Notes under the pieces: model-generated
What the model was told of the DNA's origin: nothing
Seen by the model: the letters and a program-made list of their open reading frames with translations, nothing else
The model's database searches: none
From: Rhodobacteraceae bacterium HLUCCO18
Lineage (GTDB): Bacteria > Pseudomonadota > Alphaproteobacteria > Rhodobacterales > Rhodobacteraceae
Direction: 5' to 3'
DNA length: 59,614 nt
NCBI GenBank assembly: GCA_001314805.1
Contig: LJSY01000027.1
Span: forward strand, 1 to 59,614
Shown here: positions 35,284 through 45,889 of the stretch, one piece after another
Position numbering within the stretch: position 1 is the first letter of the stretch
Layout of the letters: each line of letters starts with the position of its first letter
Made by a program: the position numbers and the translations under genes

Positions 35284-37730
35284 TCCGCTTCCTTGGCCCG
35301 CGCGCGCCCCACCGCCGCGAGGATCGCCTCCGGCGTCGCCGGGGCCTGCAGATCGGGAAAATTCGGCCCACAGGCGGCACAGGCCTGAGCCAGCGCCGAA
35401 TGCACGCTGATCCCGAGCATGAAGGGCGGTTCGCCCACGGCCTTGGAGCGATAGATCGTCTCCTCCCGGTTCTCGCCGTCCCAGAGCGCCACGTTGAAGA
35501 CGCGCGGCCGGTCGGAACAGGCCGGGATCTTGTAGGTCGAGGGTGCGTGCGTCCGGAGCACGCCACGGTCGTCCCAGACAAGCTCCTCCATGGTCAGCCA
35601 GCCCGCGCCCTGCACGAAGCCGCCCTCGATCTGCCCGATATCGAGCGCGGGGTTCAGCGAGTTTCCGCAATCATGCAGGATATCGGTGCGCAGGATGCGG
35701 TTCTCGCCGGTCAGCGTGTCGATCACCACTTCGGCGCAGGCCACGCCATAGGCGAAATAGAAGAACGGCCGCCCACGTCCGGCAATCCTGTCCCACTCGA
35801 TCTTGGGTGTCTTGTAGAACCCCGTGGCGCTGAGGCTGACGCGCGCCATGTAGGTCTTTTGCACCGCCTCCTCGAAAGGCATGGCGGCCGCACCCGCACG
35901 CACCATGCCTTCCTCGAAGACCAGCTGCGCGGGCTCGGCCTGCAACTCCGGCGCGACCACCCCGGCGATGCGGCCCCTGATCTCGTCACAGGCGACCTTC
36001 ACGGCCATGCCGTTCAGGTCGCTGCCCGAACTGGCCGCCGTGGCCGAGGTGTTGGGCACCTTGCCGGTATCCGTCGCGGTGATCTTGACCCGGTCGAGGC
36101 CCAGCCCGAACCGGTCTGCGGCCACCTGCGCCACCTTCTGGAACAGGCCTTGTCCCATCTCGGTCCCGCCGTGATTCATGTGGACGGAACCGTCCTGGTA
36201 GACATGCACCAGCGCGCCGGCCTGGTTGAGATGCGTCAAGGTGAAGGAGATGCCGAACTTCACCGGCGTCACCGCGATCCCGCGCTTGAGGATCTCATTC
36301 GCTGCATTCCACTCCGCCACCCGCGCCTTGCGGGCCGTGACATCGGCGCTGTCCACCAGCCGCTCCGTCATGGCGCCGAGGATGAAATCCTCCACCTCCA
36401 TGCCGTAGGGGGTCGTGTTGCCGTGATCCTCCGATGGCACCGGCGAATGGGCCCCGCCGAAGCGCTTCGCCTGCCCCTTGCCGGTCTCGACCTTTACCGC
36501 CCCGCGCCCGGCAAGGTCGGCGGTGTCCAGCACTTCCCCCTTCATCTTTCCAGAAATACGCTCTTCGGGAGCGTCGTCGGCCCCCTGCGCCTCGGCATAG
36601 TAATTGCGCCGCCGCAGCTCCAGCGGGTCCATCCCCAGCGCATGGGCCACGTGATCCATGACGCGCTCGATGCCCACCATCCCCTGCGGCCCGCCGAAGC
36701 CGCGGAAGGCCGTGGCGCTTTGCGTGTTGGTCCTGAGCCTGTGCGAGGTGATCCGCGCATTCGGCAGAAGATAGGCGTTGTCGGCATGGAGCATCGCGCG
36801 GTCGGCCACCGGCAGGCTGAGGTCCATGGACCAGCCGCAGCGGATCGCCTGAGTGAAATCGACGGCGAGCAGCCGCCCGTCGCCGTCCACGCCCACGCGG
36901 TAGTCGATGCGCGCGTCATGACGCTTGCCGGTCACGACGAAATCGTCGTCCCGGTCATAGCGCATCTTGACCGGCCGCCCGGTGCGCGCGGCCACCACGG
37001 CGCAGGCGATGGCGAGGTGGTTGCCCTGGCTCTCCTTCCCGCCGAAGCCGCCGCCCATGCGCCGCACCTCGACGCGTACGGCGTTCATCGGCAGGCCCAG
37101 CGCATCGGCCACCTTGTGCTGGATCTCGGTGGGGTGCTGAGAGGAGGAATGCACGATCATGTCGCCCCCCTCCTGCGGAAGCGCCAGCGCGGATTGCCCC
37201 TCGAGGTAGAAATGTTCCTGCCCGCCGATCTCGATGCGGCCTTCGATGACATGGGGCGCGCGGGCGAGTGCCGTGTCCACATCCCCCTTGGCATAGACCC
37301 GTGGGCCGTCCTCGAAAATCGCGCCGGCCGCGATCGCGTCGTCGATCGTCAGGATTGGCGGGTCCGCGTCGATCTCGACCACCGCGCGGGCGGCGGCCTT
37401 GCGGGCCAGAAGGTGGCTTTCGGCGGCCACGAGGAACAGCGGCTGGCCCGCATAATGCACCGCACCATCGCTCAGAAGCGGCTCGTCATGGGCCGAGGGG
37501 GAGCAATCGGGGATCGCGTCGAAATCCGCGCCCGCCAGCACGAGGCGCACGCCGTCCGAGGCGCGAACCGCAGACAGGTCGAGACCGCGCAGCCGGCCCT
37601 TCGCGACCTTCGAGAGACCGAAGGCGAGGTGCAGACAGTCCTGCGGGACGGGGATGTCGTCGACGTAGCGCGCGGCACCGGTCACATGCAGCCGCGCGGC
37701 GTCATGGGGCAGGGGCTTGTGTACGCTCAT
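35280..37730 (-). CDS. xdhB: Xanthine dehydrogenase molybdopterin-binding subunit, with an in-frame repeat-derived insert
   Basis: XdhB carries the molybdenum active site that hydroxylates hypoxanthine and xanthine. The 816-residue chain shows the molybdopterin motifs [20 protein letters not shown] and [22 protein letters not shown], and the catalytic Glu in [11 protein letters not shown] near the C-terminus. It is 35-45 residues longer than typical. The excess lies between [11 protein letters not shown] and [12 protein letters not shown] (residues about 375-435), where relatives have only a few residues. The segment [16 protein letters not shown] there is the translation of a dispersed repeat. 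Overlaps with xdhA and xdhC are four bases each. Confidence 0.93.
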   Translation of the reverse strand: MSVHKPLPHDAARLHVTGAARYVDDIPVPQDCLHLAFGLSKVAKGRLRGLDLSAVRASDGVRLVLAGADFDAIPDCSPSAHDEPLLSDGAVHYAGQPLFLVAAESHLLARKAAARAVVEIDADPPILTIDDAIAAGAIFEDGPRVYAKGDVDTALARAPHVIEGRIEIGGQEHFYLEGQSALALPQEGGDMIVHSSSQHPTEIQHKVADALGLPMNAVRVEVRRMGGGFGGKESQGNHLAIACAVVAARTGRPVKMRYDRDDDFVVTGKRHDARIDYRVGVDGDGRLLAVDFTQAIRCGWSMDLSLPVADRAMLHADNAYLLPNARITSHRLRTNTQSATAFRGFGGPQGMVGIERVMDHVAHALGMDPLELRRRNYYAEAQGADDAPEERISGKMKGEVLDTADLAGRGAVKVETGKGQAKRFGGAHSPVPSEDHGNTTPYGMEVEDFILGAMTERLVDSADVTARKARVAEWNAANEILKRGIAVTPVKFGISFTLTHLNQAGALVHVYQDGSVHMNHGGTEMGQGLFQKVAQVAADRFGLGLDRVKITATDTGKVPNTSATAASSGSDLNGMAVKVACDEIRGRIAGVVAPELQAEPAQLVFEEGMVRAGAAAMPFEEAVQKTYMARVSLSATGFYKTPKIEWDRIAGRGRPFFYFAYGVACAEVVIDTLTGENRILRTDILHDCGNSLNPALDIGQIEGGFVQGAGWLTMEELVWDDRGVLRTHAPSTYKIPACSDRPRVFNVALWDGENREETIYRSKAVGEPPFMLGISVHSALAQACAACGPNFPDLQAPATPEAILAAVGRARAKEAE
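36540..36575 (+). repeat. Dispersed repeat, copy B (inside xdhB)
   Basis: CTTCATCTTTCCAGAAATAC differs at one position from the intergenic copy at 45576 and is followed by GCTCTTCGGGAGCGTCGTCG, close to the CTTCGGGAGCGCTCGTCG beside copy D. It is read on the minus strand in frame within xdhB. Confidence 0.7.
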
Positions 37731-39109
37731 GGGCGGACCTCCAGCACCGAGACCGGCTGCCCCGACATCTCGCCAAAGTAGCGCAGGAGCATGTTGGAGG
37801 CGGTCTCCAGCCTGTAGGCGGCCGAGGCGCGCATGTCCGAAAGCGGGGTGAAGTCCTCCGCGAAGCGCGCCCGCGCCGCATCGACGCTCGCGCGGGCCCA
37901 TGGCTGACCGACCAGCGCCGCCTCGACGGTGCTGGCGCGTTTCGGCGTGCCGGCCATGCCGCCGAAGGCGATGCGGGCCTGCGTGACGGTGCCATCCTCG
38001 ACGGTGATGCTGAACGCGCCGCAGACGGCCGAGATGTCCTGATCGAACCGTTTCGACAGTTTGTAGACGCGGAGCCGGTCGGGCTGCACCGGGACCGACA
38101 CCGCCTCCACGAACTCACCCGGGGCACGGTCCTGCTTGCCGTAGTCGAGGAAGAACTCCTCCAGCGGCAGGGCCCGGCGGGTGTCGCCCTTGCGCAGGTG
38201 CAACGCGGCACCCAGCGCGATGAGCGCCGGCGGGCTGTCCCCGATGGGCGAGCCGTTGGCGATGTTGCCGCCCACCGTCGCGGCATTGCGCACCTGCACC
38301 GAGCCATAGCGGCGGATCATCTCGGCGAAGCTCGGGTGCCGGTCGGCGATGAAGTCGCCAAGCTCGGTCAGCGAGGTCATCGCGCCGATACGGATTGTTT
38401 CCTTATCAGAAACAATACCCTTCAAATCATCACATTGGTTGAGGAATGCGACCGGTGCGAGGTCGCGCAAGTTCTTCGTAACCCAAAGCCCCACATCCGT
38501 CGCACCGGCAATCAGGGTGGCGTCGGGATGCGCGTCGTACCATTCCGCAAGCGCGTCGGCGGAACGCGGCAGGGCGATCTCCGATCCGGCCGGCACGTCA
38601 TGGGCCAGAAGGTCGAGCATCTCGGCATCCGCCTCCATCCAGTCCGGCACGGGGACCAAGGCTGCCGCTTCGGCCGCGCGGATGATCGGCGCGTAGCCGG
38701 TGCATCGGCAGAGGTTGCCGGCAAGCTGGTTGTCGAAATCCGTTCGCCCGTTCAGATGCGCCGTCGCCATCGACACGATGAATCCCGGCGTGCAGAAGCC
38801 GCACTGGCTGCCGTGATGCTCGACCATGGCCTGTTGCACGGGGTGCAGCGCGCCATCGGGGCCGGCGATGCCCTCGACCGTGCGCACGGCGCGGCCATCG
38901 AGCTGCGGCAGAAAGAGGATGCAGGCATTGAGCGCGCGCGCGCCCGTCTCGTCGGTGACCATCACCGTGCAGGCGCCGCAATCGCCCTCGTTGCAGCCCT
39001 CCTTGGTGCCCGTCAGGCCCCTGGTCTCGCGCAGCCAGTCGAGGAGCGTGGTGGTCGGCGGCGCATCGACAGCCTGCGGCTCCCCGTTCAGAAGAAACCG
39101 GATCGTCAT
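37727..39109 (-). CDS. xdhA: Xanthine dehydrogenase small subunit (iron-sulfur and FAD domains)
   Basis: XdhA passes electrons from the molybdenum subunit through two [2Fe-2S] clusters to FAD and NAD. The 460-residue protein has the plant-ferredoxin-type cluster ligands in [16 protein letters not shown] and the later Cys in [10 protein letters not shown]. The second cluster is in [10 protein letters not shown] and [13 protein letters not shown]-binding domain with [20 protein letters not shown] and the [20 protein letters not shown] motif follows, then a CO-dehydrogenase C-terminal domain. It is the first gene of the purine operon; the promoter should lie in 39110-39473. Confidence 0.95.
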   Translation of the reverse strand: MTIRFLLNGEPQAVDAPPTTTLLDWLRETRGLTGTKEGCNEGDCGACTVMVTDETGARALNACILFLPQLDGRAVRTVEGIAGPDGALHPVQQAMVEHHGSQCGFCTPGFIVSMATAHLNGRTDFDNQLAGNLCRCTGYAPIIRAAEAAALVPVPDWMEADAEMLDLLAHDVPAGSEIALPRSADALAEWYDAHPDATLIAGATDVGLWVTKNLRDLAPVAFLNQCDDLKGIVSDKETIRIGAMTSLTELGDFIADRHPSFAEMIRRYGSVQVRNAATVGGNIANGSPIGDSPPALIALGAALHLRKGDTRRALPLEEFFLDYGKQDRAPGEFVEAVSVPVQPDRLRVYKLSKRFDQDISAVCGAFSITVEDGTVTQARIAFGGMAGTPKRASTVEAALVGQPWARASVDAARARFAEDFTPLSDMRASAAYRLETASNMLLRYFGEMSGQPVSVLEVRP

Positions 39110-39473
39110 CGTGTAACACCCGCCGCGGTACCTGTCCGGGGTGGTCGTCCGGCCCTCGATGCGGCGTAGAGGGCGGCCCCGTTTGTCCTGTTCGACCGGA
39201 GAACAGAAAACCGGCCGCGGCGCGTCTTTGCAAGGGGGGCTGCGCGGTTGCGCGTCATCTGCCCGTTTCCCGGGCGCTGTGCAGCTACAACGGCGCGCCG
39301 TTGCGCCTTGTCGAAGAAATCCCGCCGCCTGTCGCCGGGCCTGTCGGCACGGATGTCTCGCGGCGCCATTGCCCCTTGAAAGGCACCATGTTCTGCGTGC
39401 CATCGCCACCGATCCACAAGATGATGCGGGCGCGCTCTTCCCTTGGGCCGGCTGCTCGCCTAGCATCCCGCCC
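39110..39473. other. 364-base divergent region between xdhA and dnaE
   Basis: This region must hold the promoters of the minus-strand purine operon and of dnaE. It is GC-rich and not convincingly coding on either strand. A GTTC-N7-GAAC pair at 39190-39204 is present but does not match the direct-repeat LexA box of alphaproteobacteria. I cannot point to a confident -35/-10 pair or to a purine riboswitch. Confidence 0.5.
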
Positions 39474-42400
39474 ATGGCCGATCCGCGATTCATCCATCTC
39501 CGCCTGCACACCGAGTATTCGCTGCTGGAAGGCGCGATGCGGGTGAAGAAACTGCCTGGCCTTGTGGCCGACGCGGGCATGCCCGCCGTGGCCGTCACCG
39601 ACACCAACAACATGTTCTGCGCGCTGGAGTTTTCCGAGACGGCCGCCAAGGCCGGCGTCCAGCCCATCCTCGGCTGCCAGGTCGATGTGGATTACGCCCC
39701 GGTGCGGCCGGGGGAACAGCCCAACCCCTACGCTTCCATCGTCCTGCTGGTTCAGAACGAGGCGGGCTGGCGCAATCTGCTGAAGCTGAACACGCAGCTT
39801 TATCTGCGCGACGACGGGACGCTGCCGCATGTGACGCTGGAGGAACTGGGCGCGCATGGCGAGGGGCTGATCTGCCTGACGGGCGGGCCGGACGGCCCCG
39901 TGGGGCGGCATCTACAGAACGGAAACCGGGCCCGGGCGCAGGCCCTGCTGGAACAGCTTGCCGCCGTCTATCCCGACCGCCTTTACGTCGAGCTGCAACG
40001 CCATCCCGGCGAGGGCGGCGGCCCCGAGATCGAGCGGCTGACCGAGCGCGGGCATGTCGAAATGGCCTACGAGATGGGCCTGCCGCTTGTGGCCACCAAC
40101 GATGTCTACTTCCCCGGCCCCGGGATGTACGACGCCCATGACGCGATGATCTGCATCGCGGAGGGCGCCTATGTGGACCAGTCGGAGCCGCGCCGACGTC
40201 TGACCCCGCAGCATTACTTCAAATCGCCCGAGGAGATGGCGGCGCTTTTCGCGGACCTGCCCGAGGCGCTGGAAAACACCGTCGAGATCGCGCGGCGCTG
40301 CGCGTTCCGGGCACGGACGCACGACCCGATCCTGCCACGCTTCGCCGAGAACGAGGTGGAGGAATTGCGCCGCCAGTCCCGCGAGGGGTTGAAGGAACGC
40401 CTTGCCGTGATCCCCCACGCGGCCAGCGTGGAGGAATATGAAAAGCGGCTCGAATTCGAGCTCGACATCATCGAGGGGATGGGCTTTCCCGGCTATTTCC
40501 TGATCGTGGCCGACTTCATCAAGTGGGCGAAGGACAACGACATTCCGGTAGGTCCGGGGCGGGGGTCGGGCGCGGGCAGCCTCGTGGCCTATTCGCTGAC
40601 CATCACCGACCTCGATCCCCTGCGCTACAGCCTTCTGTTCGAGCGGTTCCTCAACCCCGAGCGGGTTTCCATGCCGGACTTCGACATCGACTTCTGCATG
40701 GACCGCCGCGAAGAGGTGATCCGCTACGTGCAGGAGAAATACGGCCGCGACCGGGTGGGGCAGATCATCACCTTCGGCGCGCTCCTGTCGAAGGCCGCCG
40801 TGCGCGACGTGGGCCGAGTGTTGCAGATGCCGTTCGGGCAGGTCGACAAGCTCAGCAAGATGATCCCGGTGGAAGGCGTCAAACCCGTCTCCATCGAAAA
40901 GGCCATCGCGCAGGAAGAGCGCATCCGCACCGAGATGATCGAGACCGAGCAGGACCGCCGCGAGGGGCGCGAGAACCCGGTCAAGCGGCTTTTCGATTAC
41001 GCCGGCAAGATCGAGGGGCTGCTCAGGAACGCCTCGACCCATGCCGCCGGCGTGGTGATCGGGGACCGTCCTCTGGACGAGTTGGTGCCGCTTTACCGCG
41101 ATCCCCGCTCGGACATGCCGGCCACCCAGTTCAACATGAAATGGGTGGAGCCTGCGGGGCTGGTCAAGTTCGACTTCCTCGGGCTCAAGACGCTGACGGT
41201 CGTCCAGAACGCCATTGACCTGATCCACGGGCAGGGGCGGCAGCTTCACGAAGCCGCCGACGGCACGCGGATCTACGAACCCGCCCCTGGCGCGGAGAAC
41301 CAGATCAACGCGATCCCGCTGGACGACCCGAAGACCTACGAGGTCTATGCCTCCGCCCGGACCACTGCCGTGTTCCAGGTGGAAAGCACCGGCATGATGT
41401 CGGCGCTGGTGCAGATGAAGCCCACCTGCATCGAGGATATCGTGGCGCTTGTGGCGCTCTACCGTCCGGGCCCGATGGAGAACATCCCGAAATACTGCCA
41501 GGTCAAGAACGGCCTGAGCGAGCGGGATTTCCTGCATCCGTCCGTCGATCACATCCTCGACGAGACCCAAGGGATCATCGTCTACCAGGAACAGGTGATG
41601 CAGATCGCCCAGGAGATGGCGGGCTACAGCCTCGGCGGCGCCGACCTCTTGCGCCGCGCCATGGGCAAGAAAATCCAGGAGGCGATGGACGCCGAGCGCC
41701 CCAAGTTCCTGAAGGGCGCGGCGGAGAACGGCGTCGACGAGAAGAAGGCGCTGGAGGTCTGGAACCTCCTCGACAAATTCGCCAATTACGGCTTCAACAA
41801 GTCTCACGCCGCAGCCTACGCCGTGGTCAGCTACCAGACCGCGTGGCTCAAGGCGAACCATCCGGTGGAATTCATGGCCGCCGTCATGAATTGCGACATG
41901 CACCTGACCGAGAAGCTCAGCCTCTACAAGGCGGAGGTGGACCGCATGGGGATCGAGGTCATGGCCCCTTGCGTGAACCGCTCCGGCGCGGTGTTCGAAG
42001 TGTCGGAGGGGCGCATCCTCTATGCGCTGGGCGCGCTCAAGAACGTCGGCGCGGAGGCGATGCGCCTGATCGTGGAGGCGCGCAAGACCGAAGCGGGCGA
42101 AAAGCCCTTCGCCACGCTCTACGATTTCGCGCGCCGGGTGGACCTCAAGCGCGTTGGCAAGCGGCCGCTCGAGATGCTGGCCCGGTCCGGCGCCTTCGAT
42201 GCGCTCGACCGCAACCGCAACCGCGTGCTTCGGGGGCTCGACGCGCTCGTGGCCTATTCGGCGGCGATCCACGAGCAGAAGGGCAGCGCGCAGGTCAGCC
42301 TGTTCGGCGAGGCGGGCGAGGACCTGCCCGAGCCGCGCCTGCCCGAGGCCGATGACTGGATGCCCGCCGCGCGTCTGGCCGAGGAACACCACGCGCTGGG

Positions 42401-43013
42401 CTTCTATTTCTCCGGCCATCCGCTCGACGATTACATGGCCGCGCTCAAGCGCAAGGGCGTCCTGAGCTTTGCCGAGGTGGAAGAACGCGCCCCGCGCGGC
42501 GATTTCGTCACGTGGATGGCGGGCGCCGTCTCCGTCCGGCAGGAACGCAAGAGCCAGCGCGGCACGCGCTTCGCCTTCGTGGGCCTGTCGGACCCCACCG
42601 GCACCTACGAAGTCATGGTTTTCTCGGAGGCGCTCGAGGCCAGCCGCCACATGCTCGAGCCCGGCACGAACGTCCGCGTGCAGGTGAAGGTCGAAACGCA
42701 GGAGGGCCAGATGCGACTGCGCGCCGAGACGGTGCAACTGGTCGATGAGGCCGTGGCCGCCGAGGCGCGCGGCTTCCGCGTCTTCGTCAACGACTGCGCG
42801 GCACCTGCCTCCGTCGCGCAGCTTCTGGCCCGTATCGCGGGCGACGGTACGCCGTCACCCCGCGGGCCCGTCTATATCTGCGCCATGGCCCCGGATTTTC
42901 CGCAGGATGCGGCGGAGGTCGAGGCGCTCGTGGGCGAGGGCCTGCCGGTGTCGCCACAGATCAAGGGCGCGCTGAAAAGCCTGCCGGGCGTGGTCACGGT
43001 CGAGGAGGTCTGA
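39474..43013 (+). CDS. dnaE: DNA polymerase III subunit alpha
   Basis: This is the 1179-residue replicative polymerase. The PHP domain begins at once ([20 protein letters not shown]) with [16 protein letters not shown]. The palm shows [20 protein letters not shown] and the metal-binding aspartates in [13 protein letters not shown] (Asp402 and Asp404), with the third near residue 567 in [14 protein letters not shown]. The finger region [11 protein letters not shown]-type motif ([20 protein letters not shown]) is present, followed by an HhH segment and OB domain. It is DnaE1 by length and motifs, not the mutagenic DnaE2. The stop is four bases from the convergent LysR gene. Confidence 0.96.
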   Translation: MADPRFIHLRLHTEYSLLEGAMRVKKLPGLVADAGMPAVAVTDTNNMFCALEFSETAAKAGVQPILGCQVDVDYAPVRPGEQPNPYASIVLLVQNEAGWRNLLKLNTQLYLRDDGTLPHVTLEELGAHGEGLICLTGGPDGPVGRHLQNGNRARAQALLEQLAAVYPDRLYVELQRHPGEGGGPEIERLTERGHVEMAYEMGLPLVATNDVYFPGPGMYDAHDAMICIAEGAYVDQSEPRRRLTPQHYFKSPEEMAALFADLPEALENTVEIARRCAFRARTHDPILPRFAENEVEELRRQSREGLKERLAVIPHAASVEEYEKRLEFELDIIEGMGFPGYFLIVADFIKWAKDNDIPVGPGRGSGAGSLVAYSLTITDLDPLRYSLLFERFLNPERVSMPDFDIDFCMDRREEVIRYVQEKYGRDRVGQIITFGALLSKAAVRDVGRVLQMPFGQVDKLSKMIPVEGVKPVSIEKAIAQEERIRTEMIETEQDRREGRENPVKRLFDYAGKIEGLLRNASTHAAGVVIGDRPLDELVPLYRDPRSDMPATQFNMKWVEPAGLVKFDFLGLKTLTVVQNAIDLIHGQGRQLHEAADGTRIYEPAPGAENQINAIPLDDPKTYEVYASARTTAVFQVESTGMMSALVQMKPTCIEDIVALVALYRPGPMENIPKYCQVKNGLSERDFLHPSVDHILDETQGIIVYQEQVMQIAQEMAGYSLGGADLLRRAMGKKIQEAMDAERPKFLKGAAENGVDEKKALEVWNLLDKFANYGFNKSHAAAYAVVSYQTAWLKANHPVEFMAAVMNCDMHLTEKLSLYKAEVDRMGIEVMAPCVNRSGAVFEVSEGRILYALGALKNVGAEAMRLIVEARKTEAGEKPFATLYDFARRVDLKRVGKRPLEMLARSGAFDALDRNRNRVLRGLDALVAYSAAIHEQKGSAQVSLFGEAGEDLPEPRLPEADDWMPAARLAEEHHALGFYFSGHPLDDYMAALKRKGVLSFAEVEERAPRGDFVTWMAGAVSVRQERKSQRGTRFAFVGLSDPTGTYEVMVFSEALEASRHMLEPGTNVRVQVKVETQEGQMRLRAETVQLVDEAVAAEARGFRVFVNDCAAPASVAQLLARIAGDGTPSPRGPVYICAMAPDFPQDAAEVEALVGEGLPVSPQIKGALKSLPGVVTVEEV

Positions 43014-43017
43014 GCCG

Positions 43018-43896
43018 TCATCCCGGCCACGCGAAAGACTGCGCCGCGCGCACCAGCGCCGCGGTCGAGGGCGAGTGCTTCCGCCCCGGCACCGTCGCCA
43101 GTGCCACCTGCCGCGTGACCTCGGGCTCGATCAGCGGGCGCTGGATCAGGCCCGGAAGGCTGACGGAATATTCCGGCATGAAGGCGAAACCGATGCCTGC
43201 CAGCACCATCGCCTGCACCCAATCCTCGCGTTCCGAGCGGAAGCGGGCATAAAGCTCGATCCTCTCGCTCTCGCAGACCTGCATGACCATCTCCCGCATC
43301 TCGCAGGACAGCCTGTCCACGTAGTTCTCGCCCGACAGGTCGTGCAGCGCGACCGCGTTCATGTCGCCCAGCCGGTGGCCCGACGCCATCACCACGACGT
43401 AGCGCTCCGAATAGAGATCCTGCAGGCGCAAGCTCCGGCTGAGGTCCTCGGTCACGGTCAGGATCGCCGCGTCGAGTTGCCCGGCCTCGAGGCTTTCGCG
43501 CAACTCGGCGATCGACCCCTCGCTCACGGCAAGTTCCAGTCCCGAATGGGCCGCCTCCAATTGCGCGAGGAACCGTGCAAGCCGCATGTGCCCGATCGTC
43601 GAGAGTATGCCCAGCCGAAGCGGCGTCTTGTCGAGGAGCCGGTAATTCTCGGCCAGCGTGCGCGCGGCCTCCGCCTCCTCGATGATCTGGCGCAGATGCG
43701 GGATCATGGAGCGCCCGAAATCGCTGAGCAGGACGCGGCGGCCCTCGCGCAGGAACAGGGGCGCGCCAAGCTCCGCCTCCAGCGCCTTGATCCCCTTGGT
43801 CAGGGCCGGCTGCGTCACGTGGCAGTCTTCCGCCGCGCGTGTGAAATTCAGTGTGCGGGATGCCGCGAGCACGTAGCGGATCTGCGACATTTCCAT
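43018..43896 (-). CDS. LysR family transcriptional regulator
   Basis: This 292-residue LysR-type regulator has an N-terminal winged helix-turn-helix (MEMSQIRYVLAASRTLNFTR, AAEDCHVTQPALTKGIKALE) and a periplasmic-binding-like co-inducer domain. The ATG at 43896 is preceded by GGAGGGA. A longer in-frame start at 44046 would overlap the divergent gene. It faces the DUF4242 and MFS genes across 148 bases, the usual arrangement in which a LysR protein controls its divergent neighbours. The inducer is unknown. Confidence 0.9.
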   Translation of the reverse strand: MEMSQIRYVLAASRTLNFTRAAEDCHVTQPALTKGIKALEAELGAPLFLREGRRVLLSDFGRSMIPHLRQIIEEAEAARTLAENYRLLDKTPLRLGILSTIGHMRLARFLAQLEAAHSGLELAVSEGSIAELRESLEAGQLDAAILTVTEDLSRSLRLQDLYSERYVVVMASGHRLGDMNAVALHDLSGENYVDRLSCEMREMVMQVCESERIELYARFRSEREDWVQAMVLAGIGFAFMPEYSVSLPGLIQRPLIEPEVTRQVALATVPGRKHSPSTAALVRAAQSFAWPG

Positions 43897-44044
43897 CGGC
43901 GTCCCTCCTGCCGAAACCTTTTGCGGCCGAGGATAGCCGATTTCCGCCAAACCGTGGGGAATGGATCGATAACGCATCGGAAGTTCCTCCGCCGCCGTTC
44001 TTGCGGTGGGATGCCGCCATCGAAACACGCAAGGAGGACGGGAC
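43897..44044 (+). promoter_or_regulatory. Divergent LysR/DUF4242 regulatory region
   Basis: The 148 bases hold both promoters. An interrupted dyad TCGATAACGCATCGGA near 43965-43982 has the T-N11-A character of LysR sites and lies midway between the two starts. This is a suggestion from position and symmetry only. Confidence 0.35.
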
Positions 44045-44308
44045 ATGTCGGTTTACATGGTGGAACGCGATCTGAAGGGGATCAGCATGGAGGACCTGGC
44101 CGGCGCGCAGAAGGCGGCGATCGCCAAGGCCGCCGAGATGCGCGGGGAGGGGCAGGAGATCTCCTATATCCGCTCCACCTTCGCGCCCGAGGATGGGCGC
44201 TGCATGTGCCTGTTCGACGGCGAAAGCGCGGGACAGGTCCGGGCGCTGAACGACGCGGCGGGCCTGCCCTATACGCGCGTCGTGCCCGCGCTCGACCTGA
44301 CGCCCTGA
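44045..44308 (+). CDS. DUF4242 domain-containing protein
   Basis: The 87-residue protein begins MSVYMVERDLKGISMEDLAG and contains GEGQEISYIRSTFAPEDGRC followed by MCLFDGESAGQVRALNDAAG, the compact ferredoxin-like DUF4242 domain. Members of this family bind nickel or are of unknown role; the Cys-x-Cys here (RCMCLF) could ligate a metal. AAGGAGGACG precedes the ATG. It is the first gene after the divergent LysR promoter and is followed 48 bases later by an MFS transporter. Confidence 0.87.
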   Translation: MSVYMVERDLKGISMEDLAGAQKAAIAKAAEMRGEGQEISYIRSTFAPEDGRCMCLFDGESAGQVRALNDAAGLPYTRVVPALDLTP

Positions 44309-44356
44309 GCGCGAAGCCTCTATACGCCGGATCGTGGCCGCCGTAACGTCGCGGCC

Positions 44357-45571
44357 ATGTCCGTGCTCGACACCCGCATCTCCTGGACGCGCCTGGCCCT
44401 GTCGCTGGCCCTGTCGCTCGTGGGCAACGCGGGGATGTGGGCGATCATCGTGATCCTGCCGGCCGTTCAGGCCGAATTCGGCGTCGACCGGGCCACGGCC
44501 TCGCTGCCCTACACGCTGACCATGGTGGGCTTCGCGCTGGGCAACTGGGTGATCGGGCGCTGGGTGGATCGCTACGGCGTGGGCCGCGTGCTGGCCGTCG
44601 CGGCGCTGGTGATGGCGGGCTCCTTCGCGGGGGCGGCGGCCGCGCCAAACATCGCCACGCTCTCGGCGCTGCAACTGGTCGTGGGCTTCGCCACGGCCGC
44701 CAGTTTCGGGCCGCTCATCGCCGATGTCTCCCAGTGGTTCCTGCGCCGGCGCGGCATCGCGGTCGCGATCATCGCCAGCGGCAATTACCTGTCGGGCGCG
44801 ATCTGGCCGCTTGTCCTGGCCGATATCCTCGCCGGTCCCGGCTGGCGGCCGGCCTATCTCGTCATCGCGGCCTCGGCGCTTCTGATCATGCTGCCGCTGA
44901 GCTACGCGCTGCGAAAACCGCTCCCCGACGAGGCGATGCAGGCCTCCGCCGCGGCCGCGGCACTTCGCGCGAAGACCGCCGGCATCCCGCAGAACACGCT
45001 TCTGTGGCTGCTGGCGCTGGCCGGGATCGGCTGCTGCGTCGCCATGGCCATGCCGCAGGTCCATATCGTGGCCTATTGCGTGGACCTCGGCTACGGGCCC
45101 GCCGTGGGCGCCGAGATGCTCTCGCTGATGCTCATGGGGGGCGTCGCCTCGCGGCTGGTTTCGGGGGTCCTGGCCGACAAGCTCGGCGGCGTGCTGACGC
45201 TCCTGATCGGCTCCAGCCTTCAGATGCTGGCGCTTTTCCTCTACCTGCCGGCCTCGGGGCTCGTCTCGCTCTACGTGGTCTCGCTGATCTTCGGGCTCAG
45301 CCAGGGCGGGATCGTGCCCTCCTATGCGATCATCGTGCGTGAATACCTGCCCCCGAAGGAGGCCGGCGCCAAGGTCGGCTTCGTCATCATGGCCACCATC
45401 GTGGGCATGGCGCTGGGCGGCTGGATGTCGGGCTGGATCTACGACCTGACCGGCTCCTACCGGCTGGCCTTCATCAACGGCATCGCCTTCAACGCGCTGA
45501 ACGTGGGCGTGATGCTCCTGATCCTCTTCCGCTCGCGCCCCCGCGCGCCGCGACAGGCCATCGCGGCCTGA
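44357..45571 (+). CDS. MFS transporter
   Basis: This 404-residue major facilitator has 12 predicted helices in two halves. A-motif-like loops are GNWVIGRWVDRYGVGRVLAV in the N-half and GVASRLVSGVLADKLGGVLT in the C-half. The sequence resembles oxalate/formate-type and monocarboxylate-type MFS proteins (signature QGGIVPSYAIIVREYLPPKE). The substrate is unknown. Position after the DUF4242 gene suggests that both respond to the LysR regulator. Confidence 0.9.
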   Translation: MSVLDTRISWTRLALSLALSLVGNAGMWAIIVILPAVQAEFGVDRATASLPYTLTMVGFALGNWVIGRWVDRYGVGRVLAVAALVMAGSFAGAAAAPNIATLSALQLVVGFATAASFGPLIADVSQWFLRRRGIAVAIIASGNYLSGAIWPLVLADILAGPGWRPAYLVIAASALLIMLPLSYALRKPLPDEAMQASAAAAALRAKTAGIPQNTLLWLLALAGIGCCVAMAMPQVHIVAYCVDLGYGPAVGAEMLSLMLMGGVASRLVSGVLADKLGGVLTLLIGSSLQMLALFLYLPASGLVSLYVVSLIFGLSQGGIVPSYAIIVREYLPPKEAGAKVGFVIMATIVGMALGGWMSGWIYDLTGSYRLAFINGIAFNALNVGVMLLILFRSRPRAPRQAIAA

Positions 45572-45575
45572 TCTC

Positions 45576-45597
45576 CTTCATCTTTCCAAAAATACGC
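45576..45597 (+). repeat. Dispersed repeat, copy C (intergenic)
   Basis: CTTCATCTTTCCAAAAATAC plus GC, five bases after the MFS stop and ahead of the slyX stop. Copies B and A match it at 21 and 20 of 22 positions (copy A in reverse complement). Confidence 0.65.
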
Positions 45598-45609
45598 AAT
45601 CGCCACCGC

Positions 45610-45813
45610 TCACCAATGCGGCGGCGGCTTGTCGGAAAGCGGGACGCTCCCGCCCTCGGCCGCCTCGCGTTCCGCCTCGCGCGCCATGAGCATGTCGACC
45701 CGTGCGCCCAGCCGCGCGATCTCGGCGTCCTGCCGGGCCACCACGTCCGACAGGTCCTCCACCACGCGCAGGAGATGCGCCAGCGTTTCTTCCAGCTTCG
45801 CCTGATCGGCCAT
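45610..45813 (-). CDS. slyX: SlyX family protein
   Basis: This protein of 67 residues is a predicted coiled coil (LEETLAHLLRVVEDLSDVVA, RQDAEIARLGARVDMLM) ending in the SlyX-typical PPPHW. SlyX is widespread in Proteobacteria but has no defined biochemical role. A GGAGGCGG ribosome-binding site lies upstream. It is divergent from hisS by 76 bases. Confidence 0.88.
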   Translation of the reverse strand: MADQAKLEETLAHLLRVVEDLSDVVARQDAEIARLGARVDMLMAREAEREAAEGGSVPLSDKPPPHW

Positions 45814-45889
45814 GCCACCGCCTCCTTGCCCCTTCGGCCCCCCTCGGATAGACGGGCCGCGTCCCTGAATTCAAGGCGTCTCGGCACCC

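Noticed and set aside
39190-39204. GTTC-N7-GAAC pair between xdhA and dnaE, as a LexA operator
   Set aside because: Alphaproteobacterial LexA uses the direct repeat GTTC-N7-GTTC; this is an inverted pair, and replicative dnaE is not an SOS gene.
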